Origin: Halapricum desulfuricans
GTDB lineage: Archaea > Halobacteriota > Halobacteria > Halobacteriales > Haloarculaceae
DNA: 64,000 nt
Reading direction: 5' to 3'
Assembly (NCBI RefSeq): GCF_017094505.1
Contig: NZ_CP064787.1
Coordinates: 2,790,001 to 2,854,000 of the forward strand
Shown here: piece after piece, positions 30,358-38,445 of the stretch
Position numbering within the stretch: the first letter of the stretch is position 1
Layout: every line of letters starts with the position of its first letter
The notes under the pieces: model-generated
Database searches by the model: none
Seen by the model: the letters and a program-made list of their open reading frames with translations, nothing else
What the model was told of the DNA's origin: nothing
Program-made: the position numbers and the translations under genes

Positions 30358-30609
30358 ATGCCGAAAATCGAAGTTTCGTTGCCGGATCGAATCGAGAACG
30401 AGATCCGGCGGCTGGTCGAGCAGGACGAGTTCGTCAATCGAGACCAGGCCGTCGAGGAGTTGCTGACGATGGGCGTCTCCGCCTACGACGTCGAGGAAGA
30501 CGAGCCGACGACGGGGGCCGCCGAAGAAGACATGTTCTCCCAGACCGTCGAGGACCAGCAGGACCCGGCGATGCAGGACGAACCGCGCGACGACGGCTAC
30601 ACGTTCTAA
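30358..30609 (+). CDS. Ribbon-helix-helix-like small protein
   Basis: An 83-residue protein. The first 45 residues (PKIEVSLPDRIENEIRRLVE, then FVNRDQAVEELLTMGVSAY) fit a CopG/Arc-type ribbon-helix-helix DNA-binding domain, followed by an acidic, probably disordered tail. It may be a regulator of its own transcript. A 3-bp gap precedes the following GTG-start gene, so both are co-transcribed. Divergent from the DUF5791-like gene. Confidence 0.8.
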   Translation: MPKIEVSLPDRIENEIRRLVEQDEFVNRDQAVEELLTMGVSAYDVEEDEPTTGAAEEDMFSQTVEDQQDPAMQDEPRDDGYTF

Positions 30610-30612
30610 GCT

Positions 30613-30888
30613 GTGGATCCGACGACGCTCGAATCGACGCTCCGGACGGAGTTCGAGGCCGGCGAGCGGGCGGCACACGTCGTCGCCAGACAGGCGCGTG
30701 ATCTGGCCGATTCCGGACGGTTCGAGGCCGACCTCAATCACGAACTGACCGCGGCGGTCGTCGTCTCGAACCTCCGCGACGCGCCGAGCGAGTACCCCCT
30801 GATCGAACGCTGGAACTGGTGGCTCGGGGCGCTAGAGCTGTCCCACGGCGAGTACGAGCAGTTTCGGATCCGTCCGGGAGCGGTGTGA
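30613..30888 (+). CDS. Conserved small protein, unknown function
   Basis: A 91-residue protein beginning with GTG directly after the ribbon-helix-helix gene. It is predicted helical with AGERAAHVVARQARDLADSG and the aromatic stretch IERWNWWLGALELSHGEYEQF. Codon use is typical of the region. Family not recognised. The tight spacing suggests that it works with the upstream gene. Confidence 0.75.
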   Translation: MDPTTLESTLRTEFEAGERAAHVVARQARDLADSGRFEADLNHELTAAVVVSNLRDAPSEYPLIERWNWWLGALELSHGEYEQFRIRPGAV

Positions 30889-31189
30889 CGGCTGTCTCAG
30901 AACGATGTCACCTCCGTGTCCGAGTCCTGCGGACCTCGTCTATAGCGCTCACGGACGGTTCGCAACGGAAAGCGCCGTCCCGAGAACTGCGAGCAGTTCT
31001 CGTGGGCCGAAAAATCGCGCCGCGATTTTACGCCGCCGCCAGGACTCGAACTCGCCGAGACGGTCCGGGCGTGCGGCTTCTCCGTTCGCCGTTCCGGGGC
31101 TGGGACTCGTCTGCTCGAGTCCTGGCGGGAGTTGCTTTCGCTGCTCGCAAACGACTCGCTACGCTCGTCGTCTTGCTCGCAGCAGAAAG
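30889..31189. other. 301-bp spacer with hairpins and a partial tRNA copy
   Basis: No gene seen. It holds perfect inverted repeats CGAGAACTGC/GCAGTTCTCG with a GA loop (30981-31002), AAAATCGCG/CGCGATTTT (31011-31029) and GGACTCG/CGAGTCC (31103-31122), plus a 21-bp copy of the tRNA-Asn 3' end and a 13-bp inverted copy of part of it (31116-31128). Confidence 0.7.
31031..31051 (-). repeat. Duplicated 3' end of tRNA-Asn, possible attachment-site relic
   Basis: These 21 bases are identical to 31190-31210, the last 21 bases of tRNA-Asn including half of the T arm and the acceptor strand. The copies are direct repeats 159 bp apart. Such tRNA 3'-end duplications are what an integrating element leaves at attL/attR. 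Only 138 bp lie between, so any element is gone. Confidence 0.6.
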
Positions 31190-31262
31190 CGCCGCCGCCA
31201 GGACTCGAACCTGGGACAACCACGTTAACAGCGTGGTGCTCTACCAGCTGAGCTACGGCGGC
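31190..31262 (-). tRNA. tRNA-Asn (anticodon GTT)
   Basis: A 73-nt cloverleaf on the minus strand starting GCCGCCGTAGCTCAGC. Acceptor GCCGCCG/CGGCGGC, discriminator G, D arm with AGCTGGTAGAGC, anticodon loop TGTTAAC with GTT, T arm CCAGG/CCTGG with loop TTCGAGT. CCA is not encoded; no intron. Confidence 0.97.
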
Positions 31263-31360
31263 CCGTCGTCGCACCCTCAGGTAATCGGAGTCATTTGATA
31301 GGGCTTTCGCTTCGCTCGCGCATCGACACGCTTTCACGTACTTGTCGGCATCGTGCTGGT

Positions 31361-32761
31361 ATGAGCGACGAGTTCGACGCCGTCGTTACGACGGTCCGCG
31401 ATCGGGTCGAACCCGACCGCGAAGAGCGAGCACGACTGCGAGAGGCCGTCGACACGCTGACCGAGCGCATCGAAGCCGCCATCGACGAGCTCCCCGTCGA
31501 GGCCGACGTCGTGCAGGTCGGCTCGACCGCTCGCGGGACCTGGATCGCCGGGGACCGCGACGTCGACCTCTTCGTGCGCTTTCCGTCGGAGCTGCCCCGC
31601 GAGCGACTCGAGGCCTACGGGCTCCGGATCGGCCACGAGGTCCTCCCGGACGGCCGCGAGGAGTACGCCGAACATCCCTACGTCGTCGGCGAGTTCGACG
31701 GCTTCGACGTCGATCTGGTCCCCTGTTACGACGTGCAAGCGGCGACGGCCATCCAGTCGGCCGTCGACCGGACGCCGTTTCACACCGAATATCTGAACGG
31801 ACGCCTCGACGACGAGCTCGCGGCCGACGTTCGGGTCTGCAAGCAGTTTCTCACGGCGATCGGCGTCTACGGCAGCGACCTCCGGACGCGAGGGTTTTCG
31901 GGCTATCTGACCGAACTGCTCGTGCTCGAGTACGGCGGCTTCCGACCGTTCGTCGAGGCCGCGGCGGACTGGCACCCACCCGTGGCGTTCGATCCGGAAG
32001 CGCACGGTCGACGCGAGGGGGAACTGTCCCGAGACGGCGACGTCGCCGCGTCCGACCTCCCGTTCGACGATCCGCTGATCGTGATCGACCCGACCGATCC
32101 CGATCGCAACGTGGCCGCGGTCTGTAGCGAGGAGAGCGTCGCCCGACTCCAGCATTACGCCCGGGAGCTGGTCGCCGGCCCCCGGGTCGAACTGTTCGAG
32201 CCCCCGGAGCCGACGCCGCTCGACGCCGACGAGGTCCGGGACGCGTTCGACCGCCGCGGGACCACGCCGGTCGCGATCGGCTTCGAGACGCCCGAACTCG
32301 TCGAGGACGATCTGTACCCCCAACTGGAGAAATCCAGAGCCGGCGTCGTCGGACTGCTCGACCGTCACGGGTTCGACGTCCTCCGGTCGAGGGTCTTTGC
32401 CGACGACGAGCGAGCCGTCGTCCTCGCGGAACTGGAAGTGTCCGAACGGCCGGCCGTCAAGCGCCACGAGGGGCCGCCGGTCCACGTCCGCGAGCACGCC
32501 GAGAACTTCTTCGAACGGTACGACGGTGCGGCCGCCGCCGGGCCGTTCGTCGAAGACGACCGGTACGTCGTCGAGCGCGAACGGGAGTTCCGGACCGCCG
32601 CGGCGCTGCTGGACGCGGACGCGATCTTCGAGGTCGGCCACGGCGCGGCCGTCGAGCGACAGCTCGAGGAGTCCTATCGAGTCTACCAGGGCCGGGACAT
32701 CGGGACGCTGGCGGAACGGTTCGGCGTCGAGCTGGCGGCGTATCTCGAACCGACACCCTGA
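31361..32761 (+). CDS. cca: CCA-adding tRNA nucleotidyltransferase, archaeal class I
   Basis: A 466-residue enzyme adding and repairing the 3' CCA of tRNAs, needed here because the tRNA genes do not encode it. The N-terminal catalytic core shows VGSTARGTWIAGDRDVDLFV (helix and the two metal Asp residues) and the third acid in FDVDLVPCY. KQFLTAIGVYGSDL and RTRGFSGYLTELLVLEYG belong to the nucleotide-selecting region, followed by IDPTDPDRNVAA and a tRNA-binding C-terminal half. ATG 31361 starts MSDEFDAVVTTV, the expected length. Divergent from tRNA-Asn. Confidence 0.96.
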   Translation: MSDEFDAVVTTVRDRVEPDREERARLREAVDTLTERIEAAIDELPVEADVVQVGSTARGTWIAGDRDVDLFVRFPSELPRERLEAYGLRIGHEVLPDGREEYAEHPYVVGEFDGFDVDLVPCYDVQAATAIQSAVDRTPFHTEYLNGRLDDELAADVRVCKQFLTAIGVYGSDLRTRGFSGYLTELLVLEYGGFRPFVEAAADWHPPVAFDPEAHGRREGELSRDGDVAASDLPFDDPLIVIDPTDPDRNVAAVCSEESVARLQHYARELVAGPRVELFEPPEPTPLDADEVRDAFDRRGTTPVAIGFETPELVEDDLYPQLEKSRAGVVGLLDRHGFDVLRSRVFADDERAVVLAELEVSERPAVKRHEGPPVHVREHAENFFERYDGAAAAGPFVEDDRYVVEREREFRTAAALLDADAIFEVGHGAAVERQLEESYRVYQGRDIGTLAERFGVELAAYLEPTP

Positions 32762-32785
32762 CGCGGTCCGCAGCGCGACGCGACG

Positions 32786-33811
32786 CTAGCTCTCGTCGGG
32801 CGCAACCGAGGGAAAGCCCTGCTCTTTGAGGCCGTCGATCACGGAGCGACCGTTGTCGTTGACCGACCGCTCGCGGGTCGGCGGCTCGTGACCGTCGAGC
32901 ACCTCGTGAACCATCTTGACACCGTCCGAAAGCGTCTCGAGCCCGTAGCCGCCCTCGAGGACGAATCCGAGGCCGGCGTCGACCTCGTCTGTCAGCGTCC
33001 ACAGGAAGTCAGTCATCAGTCCGTAGCCGTCGGTCGTGACGACCATTCGCGAGATCGGGTCGTGTTCGTGGGCGTCGAAGCCGGCACTGACCAACAGCAG
33101 GTCGGGATCGAACGCCTCAAGCGACGGGCCGACCACCTCCCGGAGCGCGGCCATGTACTCGGCGTCACCACAGCCCGCGGGGAACGGGGCGTTCAGCGTC
33201 GTCAGCTCGGCGTCGCCCTCGCCGGTCTCGCCGATAGCGCCCGTGCCCGGGTACAGCCCCTCCTCGTGGAAGGAGACGTAGAACACGTCTTCGCGGTCGT
33301 AGAACATGTCCTGGGTCCCGTTTCCGTGGTGGACGTCCCAGTCGAGAATCGCGACGCGATCAGCCAGCTCGCGCTCGATGACGTGCTGGGCCGCGACCGC
33401 GACGTTGTTGACGAAACAGAAGCCCATCGCGTCGTCCTCGACGGCGTGATGACCGGGGGGCCGCCCGAGCGCGAACGGGGTCTCGTGGCTCGCCGGGTCG
33501 TCGAGCGCCGCTGTCGCGGCCCACTGGGCGAGACCGGCGCTCGCGAGCACGGCGTCCCAGGTCTCCTCGACGGCGACGGTGTCGGCGTCCCAGTTGCCGC
33601 CGCCGTCCTCGCAGAACTCCCGGACCTCGGCGACGTAGTCGGCGTCGTGAACGTTCGTCACTTCGGCCTCGGTCGCCGAGTCGGCCGCGACGTATTCGGC
33701 GCTATCACACTCCGAGAGGCTCTGTCGGATCGCCCGAAGGCGGTCGGGGCTCTCCGGGTGGCGCGCACCGGTGTCGTGTTCGAGGCAGATCTCGCGGTAG
33801 CCAAACCTCAT
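32786..33811 (-). CDS. Histone deacetylase-family protein
   Basis: A 341-residue zinc-dependent amidohydrolase of the HDAC/AcuC fold. All active-site elements are present: RPPGHHAVED (double His), DWDVHHGNGTQ (zinc Asp and His), SAGFDAHEHDP (zinc Asp) and LEGGYGLE (catalytic Tyr). The substrate may be acetylated proteins or acetylated small molecules. The start overlaps the stop of the upstream histone gene by 4 bp, so the two are translated together, which invites the idea that the histone or other nucleoid proteins are substrates. That is inference. Confidence 0.94.
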   Translation of the reverse strand: MRFGYREICLEHDTGARHPESPDRLRAIRQSLSECDSAEYVAADSATEAEVTNVHDADYVAEVREFCEDGGGNWDADTVAVEETWDAVLASAGLAQWAATAALDDPASHETPFALGRPPGHHAVEDDAMGFCFVNNVAVAAQHVIERELADRVAILDWDVHHGNGTQDMFYDREDVFYVSFHEEGLYPGTGAIGETGEGDAELTTLNAPFPAGCGDAEYMAALREVVGPSLEAFDPDLLLVSAGFDAHEHDPISRMVVTTDGYGLMTDFLWTLTDEVDAGLGFVLEGGYGLETLSDGVKMVHEVLDGHEPPTRERSVNDNGRSVIDGLKEQGFPSVAPDES

Positions 33812-34245
33812 TCAAAGTAGGGCCCGAGTTCGTCGTGTAGTTCGATGTCTTCCCCCTTAACGGTACGGCGTCCGGCATGGCGTGCCAGAATCGCCGCGGC
33901 GGCCGCGACAGTATCGGCCTCGTCTTCCAGCAACGACGCGAGCGCGATCCGGGCGTCCATCGCCACGCGGTAGTCCTGGATGTCGAGCCGCGCGATCCGG
34001 TCGACGGGCGCGATGGGCAACTCGAGAGTATTCGGGTCGGGGACGGTTTCGACGCCGAAGTCCTCGGGCATCAGGGTCTTTCGGCCGTCCGCAGTCGCGC
34101 GCTCGGCCGCCTCGACCGCGCGCTCGGCACCCCGATCCTGAATTCGGCGCGTCAGCGCCTCAGTCGCCTCGGAACTCACGCGCAGGTCCCCGGCGTTTCG
34201 ACGAATGATCGAATCGACCGGAGCGAACGGTAGCTCGACGCTCAT
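33808..34245 (-). CDS. Archaeal histone with two fused histone folds
   Basis: A 145-residue protein made of two histone folds in tandem, the haloarchaeal form. Fold one: LPFAPVDSIIRRNAGDLRVS to TLMPEDFG; fold two: LPIAPVDRIARLDIQDYRV to TVKGEDIE. Each shows the buried Arg/Asp pattern and the loop RKT/RRT that contacts DNA. It is strongly acidic, unlike methanogen histones. It may wrap DNA or act as a transcription regulator. Operon with the HDAC-family gene downstream. Confidence 0.94.
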   Translation of the reverse strand: MSVELPFAPVDSIIRRNAGDLRVSSEATEALTRRIQDRGAERAVEAAERATADGRKTLMPEDFGVETVPDPNTLELPIAPVDRIARLDIQDYRVAMDARIALASLLEDEADTVAAAAAILARHAGRRTVKGEDIELHDELGPYFE

Positions 34246-34381
34246 ACGCCATGTCGGGGCCGATGCGGGCTTAAGAGTTTCCCGTCCGCGCTCCTCGCGG
34301 CTCGTCGGATCATCGCGGCTGTCGTGCGTCTATCGCGCACCGACCGCATCAGTCGGACGGCGGACCGAGAAACCGTGACAA

Positions 34382-34594
34382 TCAGACTGTCAGCACGCTC
34401 TTCTCTCGAGCCAGCTTGAAACCGGCGTACAGTGCCACGATCCCGATGGCGGCCATCCACAGCCCGACCGTCGTCTCGCCGCCGGATATCGTCTCCAGCC
34501 CCGTCGTCTCGGCGAGGACGCCCACGACCGTCAGCCCGCCGGCGAGAACCGTATACAACAGCTCCGGGAGCGTCTCGGTGATGCTTTCAATCAT
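34382..34594 (-). CDS. Small membrane protein, two helices
   Basis: A 70-residue protein, MIESITETLPELLYTVLAG at the start, with helices at about 12-30 and 44-62 and a basic end (KLAREKSVLTV). Upstream ATG codons in frame would add polar, unlike sequence. A plausible haloarchaeal small membrane protein of unknown function. Divergent from the next gene, with 93 bp between. Confidence 0.7.
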   Translation of the reverse strand: MIESITETLPELLYTVLAGGLTVVGVLAETTGLETISGGETTVGLWMAAIGIVALYAGFKLAREKSVLTV

Positions 34595-34687
34595 ATTCAG
34601 TCCTCGCCCAGTGGTCGTTATCACTCTTTCCATCTCGTCGCCGGCGAAGTAGAAACGCTTTTGAGCGTTTCTGGTCGCCCAACGAGT

Positions 34688-34915
34688 ATGGGACGATACG
34701 GAGACCTCGACTACTCGAAACTGACCCGGCGTGGGTTCGCCCTCGGCGTCGGACTGCTCGTCGTCGGCCTGCTCGGGGAAGCCCTCGGGCCCGCCGTCGT
34801 CGGATCGATGCCCGCGTGGGGACACACGCTGTTTCTCGACCTCGAAATCCTCGGCATCGTCGTCGGACTGTTCGCGCCGCTGACGTTCGGTATCGCGCTG
34901 CCGCTGACCGAGTGA
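34688..34915 (+). CDS. Small conserved membrane protein
   Basis: A 75-residue protein starting MGRYGDLDYSKLTRRGFALG with two helices (about 18-40 and 52-72) and ending IALPLTE. Similar short proteins are frequent in haloarchaea; function unknown. The GTTTCTGG/AACG upstream patch at 34660-34680 may hold the promoter. It lies 77 bp before the HIT gene in the same direction. Confidence 0.75.
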   Translation: MGRYGDLDYSKLTRRGFALGVGLLVVGLLGEALGPAVVGSMPAWGHTLFLDLEILGIVVGLFAPLTFGIALPLTE

Positions 34916-34992
34916 CTGACGCTCGGCCGTTCGCTCGCGGCCGCAGTCTCCCACGCCGAACCATTATCTTGCTCGCCCTCACAGACATGACC

Positions 34993-35418
34993 ATGAGCGA
35001 GGACTGTATCTTCTGTGGTATCGTCGACGGCGAGATTCCGAGCCGAACCGTCTACGAGGACGACGCGGCGCTGGCGTTTCTCGACGCCAACCCCCTGACG
35101 ATGGGACACACGCTGGTCGTCCCGAAGACTCACTACGAACGCCTCGAGGACATCCCCACCGGGGAGGCGACTGACTTCTACGCGGCGTTGCACGAGGTCG
35201 TCCCCGCGGTCGAAGAGGCCGTGGACGCGCCCGCCGCCACCGTCGCGTTCAACAACGGCGAGGCCGCCGGTCAGGAGGTCCCCCACGTCCACGCCCACGT
35301 GATTCCACGCTCGGAGGGCGACGGGGCCGGCCCGATCCACGCGCTCTTTGGCTCCCGACCGGATCCCACGGACGCGAAACTCGACGACGTCGCCGACGCG
35401 ATCGCCGCCCGCCTCTGA
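34993..35418 (+). CDS. HIT-family nucleotide hydrolase
   Basis: A 141-residue protein starting MSEDCIFCGIVDGEIPSR with zinc-type CIFC, GHTLVVPKTHYERLEDI, and the catalytic triad HVHAHVIPR. HIT proteins hydrolyse AMP-lysine, ADP or dinucleoside substrates. Length fits the Hint group. An upstream ATG at 34987 (MTMSED) is also possible. Reaction on a specific substrate is not predictable. Confidence 0.93.
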   Translation: MSEDCIFCGIVDGEIPSRTVYEDDAALAFLDANPLTMGHTLVVPKTHYERLEDIPTGEATDFYAALHEVVPAVEEAVDAPAATVAFNNGEAAGQEVPHVHAHVIPRSEGDGAGPIHALFGSRPDPTDAKLDDVADAIAARL

Positions 35419-35487
35419 TTGAGAGCGTGTTCCTTGTCGGCACACCGCTGCCGAGAGTTAAGTAGACCCTTCGATCGAATCGTACTG

Positions 35488-36342
35488 ATGCACGCAAGCG
35501 GTGAGCAGTTGTGCCCGGAGTGTCGGGGGACGCTCCGGACGGGGGAACAGGAGACGGTCTGTACCGACTGCGGTCTCGTCGTCGAGACCGACCGGATCGA
35601 CCGCGGACCGGAGTGGCGCTCGTTCGACGAGGACGAGCGCGAGCGCACGGGCGCGCCGCTGACGCCCGCCCGTCACGACATGGGCCTCTCGACCGAGATC
35701 GGCCGCGACCGCAACGCGCCGGCGAAAAAACGACGCCGATTTGCGCGGCTTCGGACCCAGCACCACCGGGCGAACGCGCCCTCGAAAGTCGCGCGAAACC
35801 GACGGGAGGCGTTCATCGAGATCCGGCGGATGGTCGGCCGGCTGTCGCTGCCCGACCCGATCCGCGACCGGGCGTGCGTTCTCTTCGCCAGCGCTCAGGA
35901 CGACGATCTCCTCCGCGGGCGCTCGATCGAGGGGATCGCCACGGCGGCGCTGTACGCGATCTGTCGGATCGCGGGCGTTTCACGCACGCTCGCGGAGGTC
36001 GCGGCAGTCTCGCGGGTCGATCGCGGCCGGCTCAAGAACTGCTATGGCGTGCTCAACCGCGCGTTCGACCTCGAGACCGGGCCGATCGATCCCGCGGAGT
36101 ACCTGCCGCGGTTCGCGACCGAACTCGGTATCGAGACCGATGTCGAACGGCGGGCACGCGAACTGGCCGTCCGGGCCACCGAGGAGGGAATCGCGAGCGG
36201 ACGCAACCCGGCCGGAGTGGCCGCGGCCTGTCTGTACACGGCCGCCCGCGAGTCGGACGTCTCGCTCACCCAGCGCGAGGCCGCCGACGTGGCTGACGTC
36301 GCGGCGGCGACGCTCAGAGAGACCTACCACCAGTTGCGGTGA
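35488..36342 (+). CDS. Transcription initiation factor B (TFB)
   Basis: A 284-residue TFIIB homologue. It has a zinc ribbon (CPECRGTL, CTDCGLVVE), the B-finger/linker (RGPEWRSFDEDER; PLTPARHDMGLSTEIG), and two cyclin folds (about 95-180 and 190-284; RSIEGIATAALYAICRIAG, GRNPAGVAAACLYTAARES). It bridges TBP and RNA polymerase at promoters. Haloarchaea carry several TFBs with partly separate regulons; the number here cannot be assigned. ATG 35488 begins right before the zinc ribbon. Confidence 0.95.
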   Translation: MHASGEQLCPECRGTLRTGEQETVCTDCGLVVETDRIDRGPEWRSFDEDERERTGAPLTPARHDMGLSTEIGRDRNAPAKKRRRFARLRTQHHRANAPSKVARNRREAFIEIRRMVGRLSLPDPIRDRACVLFASAQDDDLLRGRSIEGIATAALYAICRIAGVSRTLAEVAAVSRVDRGRLKNCYGVLNRAFDLETGPIDPAEYLPRFATELGIETDVERRARELAVRATEEGIASGRNPAGVAAACLYTAARESDVSLTQREAADVADVAAATLRETYHQLR

Positions 36343-36405
36343 CGCGACCCAGAGGGCGGTTGCAACGACAGTGACGTGGGCCACGGGAGACCCGTTGTGC
36401 GGTGC

Positions 36406-36413
36406 GTTTAACT
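36406..36413 (+). promoter_or_regulatory. TATA box of the 30-residue gene
   Basis: GTTTAACT centred about 28 bp before ATG 36437, the leaderless spacing seen at other genes in this window. Confidence 0.55.
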
Positions 36414-36436
36414 CGCCTGCCCTGGAACAACGGGCC

Positions 36437-36529
36437 ATGAGTACAGCAACGAAAATCGTTCTGGGGACGATCGGGGTCTCGGCGCTGCTGGCCGTCGCCC
36501 TGATCGTCAACACCGCCCTGGCAGCCTGA
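36437..36529 (+). CDS. 30-residue membrane microprotein
   Basis: A tiny open frame: a polar head MSTATK, then a single hydrophobic helix (about residues 7-28, IVLGTIGVSALLAVALIV) and NTALAA. The TATA box 28 bp upstream and the stop overlapping the next ATG (TGATG) support a real, coupled gene. Function unknown; single-helix microproteins often modify membrane enzymes. Confidence 0.65.
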   Translation: MSTATKIVLGTIGVSALLAVALIVNTALAA

Positions 36530-37305
36530 TGTTCGCCGAACGATCGCTTCCCGACGCCGTCGATCGTATCCGCGCCGCTCACGCGCCCGACGCGCTCGTG
36601 CTGGACGTCGAGCGGGACTTCGAGACGCTCCCGCCGGCGAGCGCCGAACAGCTCGGGCTGTTCGTCGATTCGCTGGATCCGGTGAGCTATCCCCGCTCGT
36701 GGCTGCCGGCCGACGCCCCGGAACTGCTCGTCGAATACGCGGGCGAGCGGTTCACCGTCGGCGCACCGGGCGACGGCGGCGTCGCCTGGACGCGCCAGAC
36801 CGACCCGCCCGTGGTGCTGGTCAAGCCGCGGCTGTCGGGCTCGCCGGAGCCGTTCGTTCAGTTCCTGCTCGCCGAAGCGCTGGTGCAGGTCGGGCTCGAG
36901 GTCCCCGAGCAGTTCCTCGGCTTCTTCGAGGACCGCTACCGGGAGTTCGCGTCGGCCGTCGCCGGACGGCTCGGTCCCGCCGACACCTACCAGCTCGCGG
37001 CCGCGCTCTACGAGGGGTATCTCGGCTTGCACACCCGACCCGTCTTCGCCGAGTGGGGCGACGAGCACCCACAGCTCTATGACGCCTGGGTCGACGCCGG
37101 AGAGCGCCTCCAGCCGCGGCTGTCCTCGCTTGCATCGGACGTCGCAAGCGGCCGGACGGAGTTCGGGGACGCCGCCGAACTGGCCTGCAGCGCGATCAAA
37201 CACGACCTCGAGCTGCCGACGCCGTTCGGGGCGTTGAACACCGACGCCTACCGCGAGCACGGGGCCGACTACGCGCTGAAGTGGGCGGAAAAGACGCTCG
37301 ATTGA
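36529..37305 (+). CDS. Conserved haloarchaeal protein, unknown function
   Basis: A 258-residue soluble acidic protein starting MFAERSLPDAVDRIRAAHA. Noted stretches: YPRSWLPADAPELLVEYAGE, PPVVLVKPRLSGSPEPF, LEVPEQFLGFFEDRYREF and GYLGLHTRPVFAEWGDEHPQ. No catalytic motif recognised. Its ATG overlaps the stop of the 30-residue gene, so translation is coupled. Convergent with a Usp gene 12 bp away. Confidence 0.8.
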   Translation: MFAERSLPDAVDRIRAAHAPDALVLDVERDFETLPPASAEQLGLFVDSLDPVSYPRSWLPADAPELLVEYAGERFTVGAPGDGGVAWTRQTDPPVVLVKPRLSGSPEPFVQFLLAEALVQVGLEVPEQFLGFFEDRYREFASAVAGRLGPADTYQLAAALYEGYLGLHTRPVFAEWGDEHPQLYDAWVDAGERLQPRLSSLASDVASGRTEFGDAAELACSAIKHDLELPTPFGALNTDAYREHGADYALKWAEKTLD

Positions 37306-37317
37306 CGGGCGACCAGA

Positions 37318-37851
37318 TCACACGACAACGACGCGGTCGTCTTCGCGTAGCAGTTCTCGGGTGACTGTCCCCTCACAGTACTCGTGTGTCTCGCCCCGCT
37401 TGCCGACAATGATGAGATCCGAATCGATCTCGTCGGCGATAGCCCGGATCTCTTCGGCTGGATCGCCGTGGCAGCAGATCGTTTCGACCGGAACGCCGTG
37501 CTTCTCGGCCGTCTCGGCGACCGCCGCGAGGACTTTCCGACCCCGATCTTTGCGCTCCTCGATGACGATCTCCATGCTGCTCAGCGCCGGCTCCCCCATC
37601 TCTCGCGTGTCCACGACGTACAGCGCGTGTAGCGTCGCGCCCTCGCGCTGAGCGAGCGCGATCGCGTGTGCCGCGGCACGCTGGGCGTGCTCGCTGACAT
37701 CCACCGGGACCAAGACCGTGTCGATCGTCCCGCTCGGATTCGAAGACGGACGGCTGTGCCGGGAGTCCCTGCCGCGCACGCCGCGTGACTGCCGGTCAGT
37801 GTGGCCCCCTCGCGTGGATTCCTCCTCCGAAGCGTCTGGACGCTGTTCCAT
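37318..37851 (-). CDS. Universal stress protein, UspA type
   Basis: A 177-residue protein with a polar N-terminal extension of about 42 residues, then the UspA fold starting TIDTVLVPVDVSEHAQRA. The nucleotide loop is GKRGETHEYCEGTVTREL, a variant of the G-x2-G-x9-G-(S/T) ATP motif: GKRG is followed nine residues on by GT. AMP/ATP sensing under stress is the usual role. Divergent from a second Usp gene; the shared spacer (37852-38022) holds TATA-like GTTTATAC (37911-37918). Confidence 0.88.
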   Translation of the reverse strand: MEQRPDASEEESTRGGHTDRQSRGVRGRDSRHSRPSSNPSGTIDTVLVPVDVSEHAQRAAAHAIALAQREGATLHALYVVDTREMGEPALSSMEIVIEERKDRGRKVLAAVAETAEKHGVPVETICCHGDPAEEIRAIADEIDSDLIIVGKRGETHEYCEGTVTRELLREDDRVVVV

Positions 37852-37993
37852 TCTTCTCTCCGATTATAGACCGGTACTGGCCAGATAACCGTTCGCCGTC
37901 GTATCCCAATCAGTTTATACGGCCCTGAAAAAAGCCGGGACGTCGCCTGTACCCGTCGAATAGAAGCCGCGAGCGCGGCTCTCCTGACTGGGG

Positions 37994-37999
37994 TTTATG
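37994..37999 (+). promoter_or_regulatory. TATA box of Usp/ATPase operon
   Basis: TTTATG centred about 26 bp before ATG 38023 in GGGTTTATGTC; spacing fits a leaderless transcript of the Usp and P-type ATPase genes. Confidence 0.5.
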
Positions 38000-38022
38000 T
38001 CTTCTCCGCTCGACAAGAGAGT

Positions 38023-38439
38023 ATGTACAGCGATGTGCTGATGCCGACAGACGGGAGCCGGAGCGCGAACGGTGCGCTCAGGCACGTCATCGAGATCGCA
38101 TCGCAGTGGGACGCGACGTTGCATGTCCTGTACGTCGTCGACACGCGGCTGGCACGTTCCGGACCGCTCCTCGAAACGCTCCGGGACGAGGGTCGCAGGG
38201 CAGTGCGAGACGTCGAAGTGGCCGGAACGCAAGCCGGGCTGACTGTCGTGACCGAGGTCACAGAGGGGACTCCACACGAAGTGATCCTGGATTACGCTTC
38301 CGGACACGGCGTCGATATGATCGTCATGGGGACTCACGGACGGACGGGTCTCGACCGCGTCGTGATCGGAAGCGTCGCCGAACGGGTCGTTCGACAATCG
38401 CCGGTCCCTGTACTGACAGTTCGTTTTCGGGAGCCATAA
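38023..38439 (+). CDS. Universal stress protein, ATP-binding UspA type
   Basis: A 138-residue single-domain Usp. It begins YSDVLMPTDGSRSANGALRH and has the full ATP loop MGTHGRTGLDRVVIGSVAERV followed by SPVPVLTVR. It ends 6 bp before the P-type ATPase, in the same transcript, so it may sense energy state for that pump. Confidence 0.93.
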   Translation: MYSDVLMPTDGSRSANGALRHVIEIASQWDATLHVLYVVDTRLARSGPLLETLRDEGRRAVRDVEVAGTQAGLTVVTEVTEGTPHEVILDYASGHGVDMIVMGTHGRTGLDRVVIGSVAERVVRQSPVPVLTVRFREP

Positions 38440-38445
38440 CGTCGC

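Noticed and set aside
31031-31051. Second tRNA gene
   Set aside because: Only the last 21 bases of tRNA-Asn are copied; no anticodon or D arm is present.
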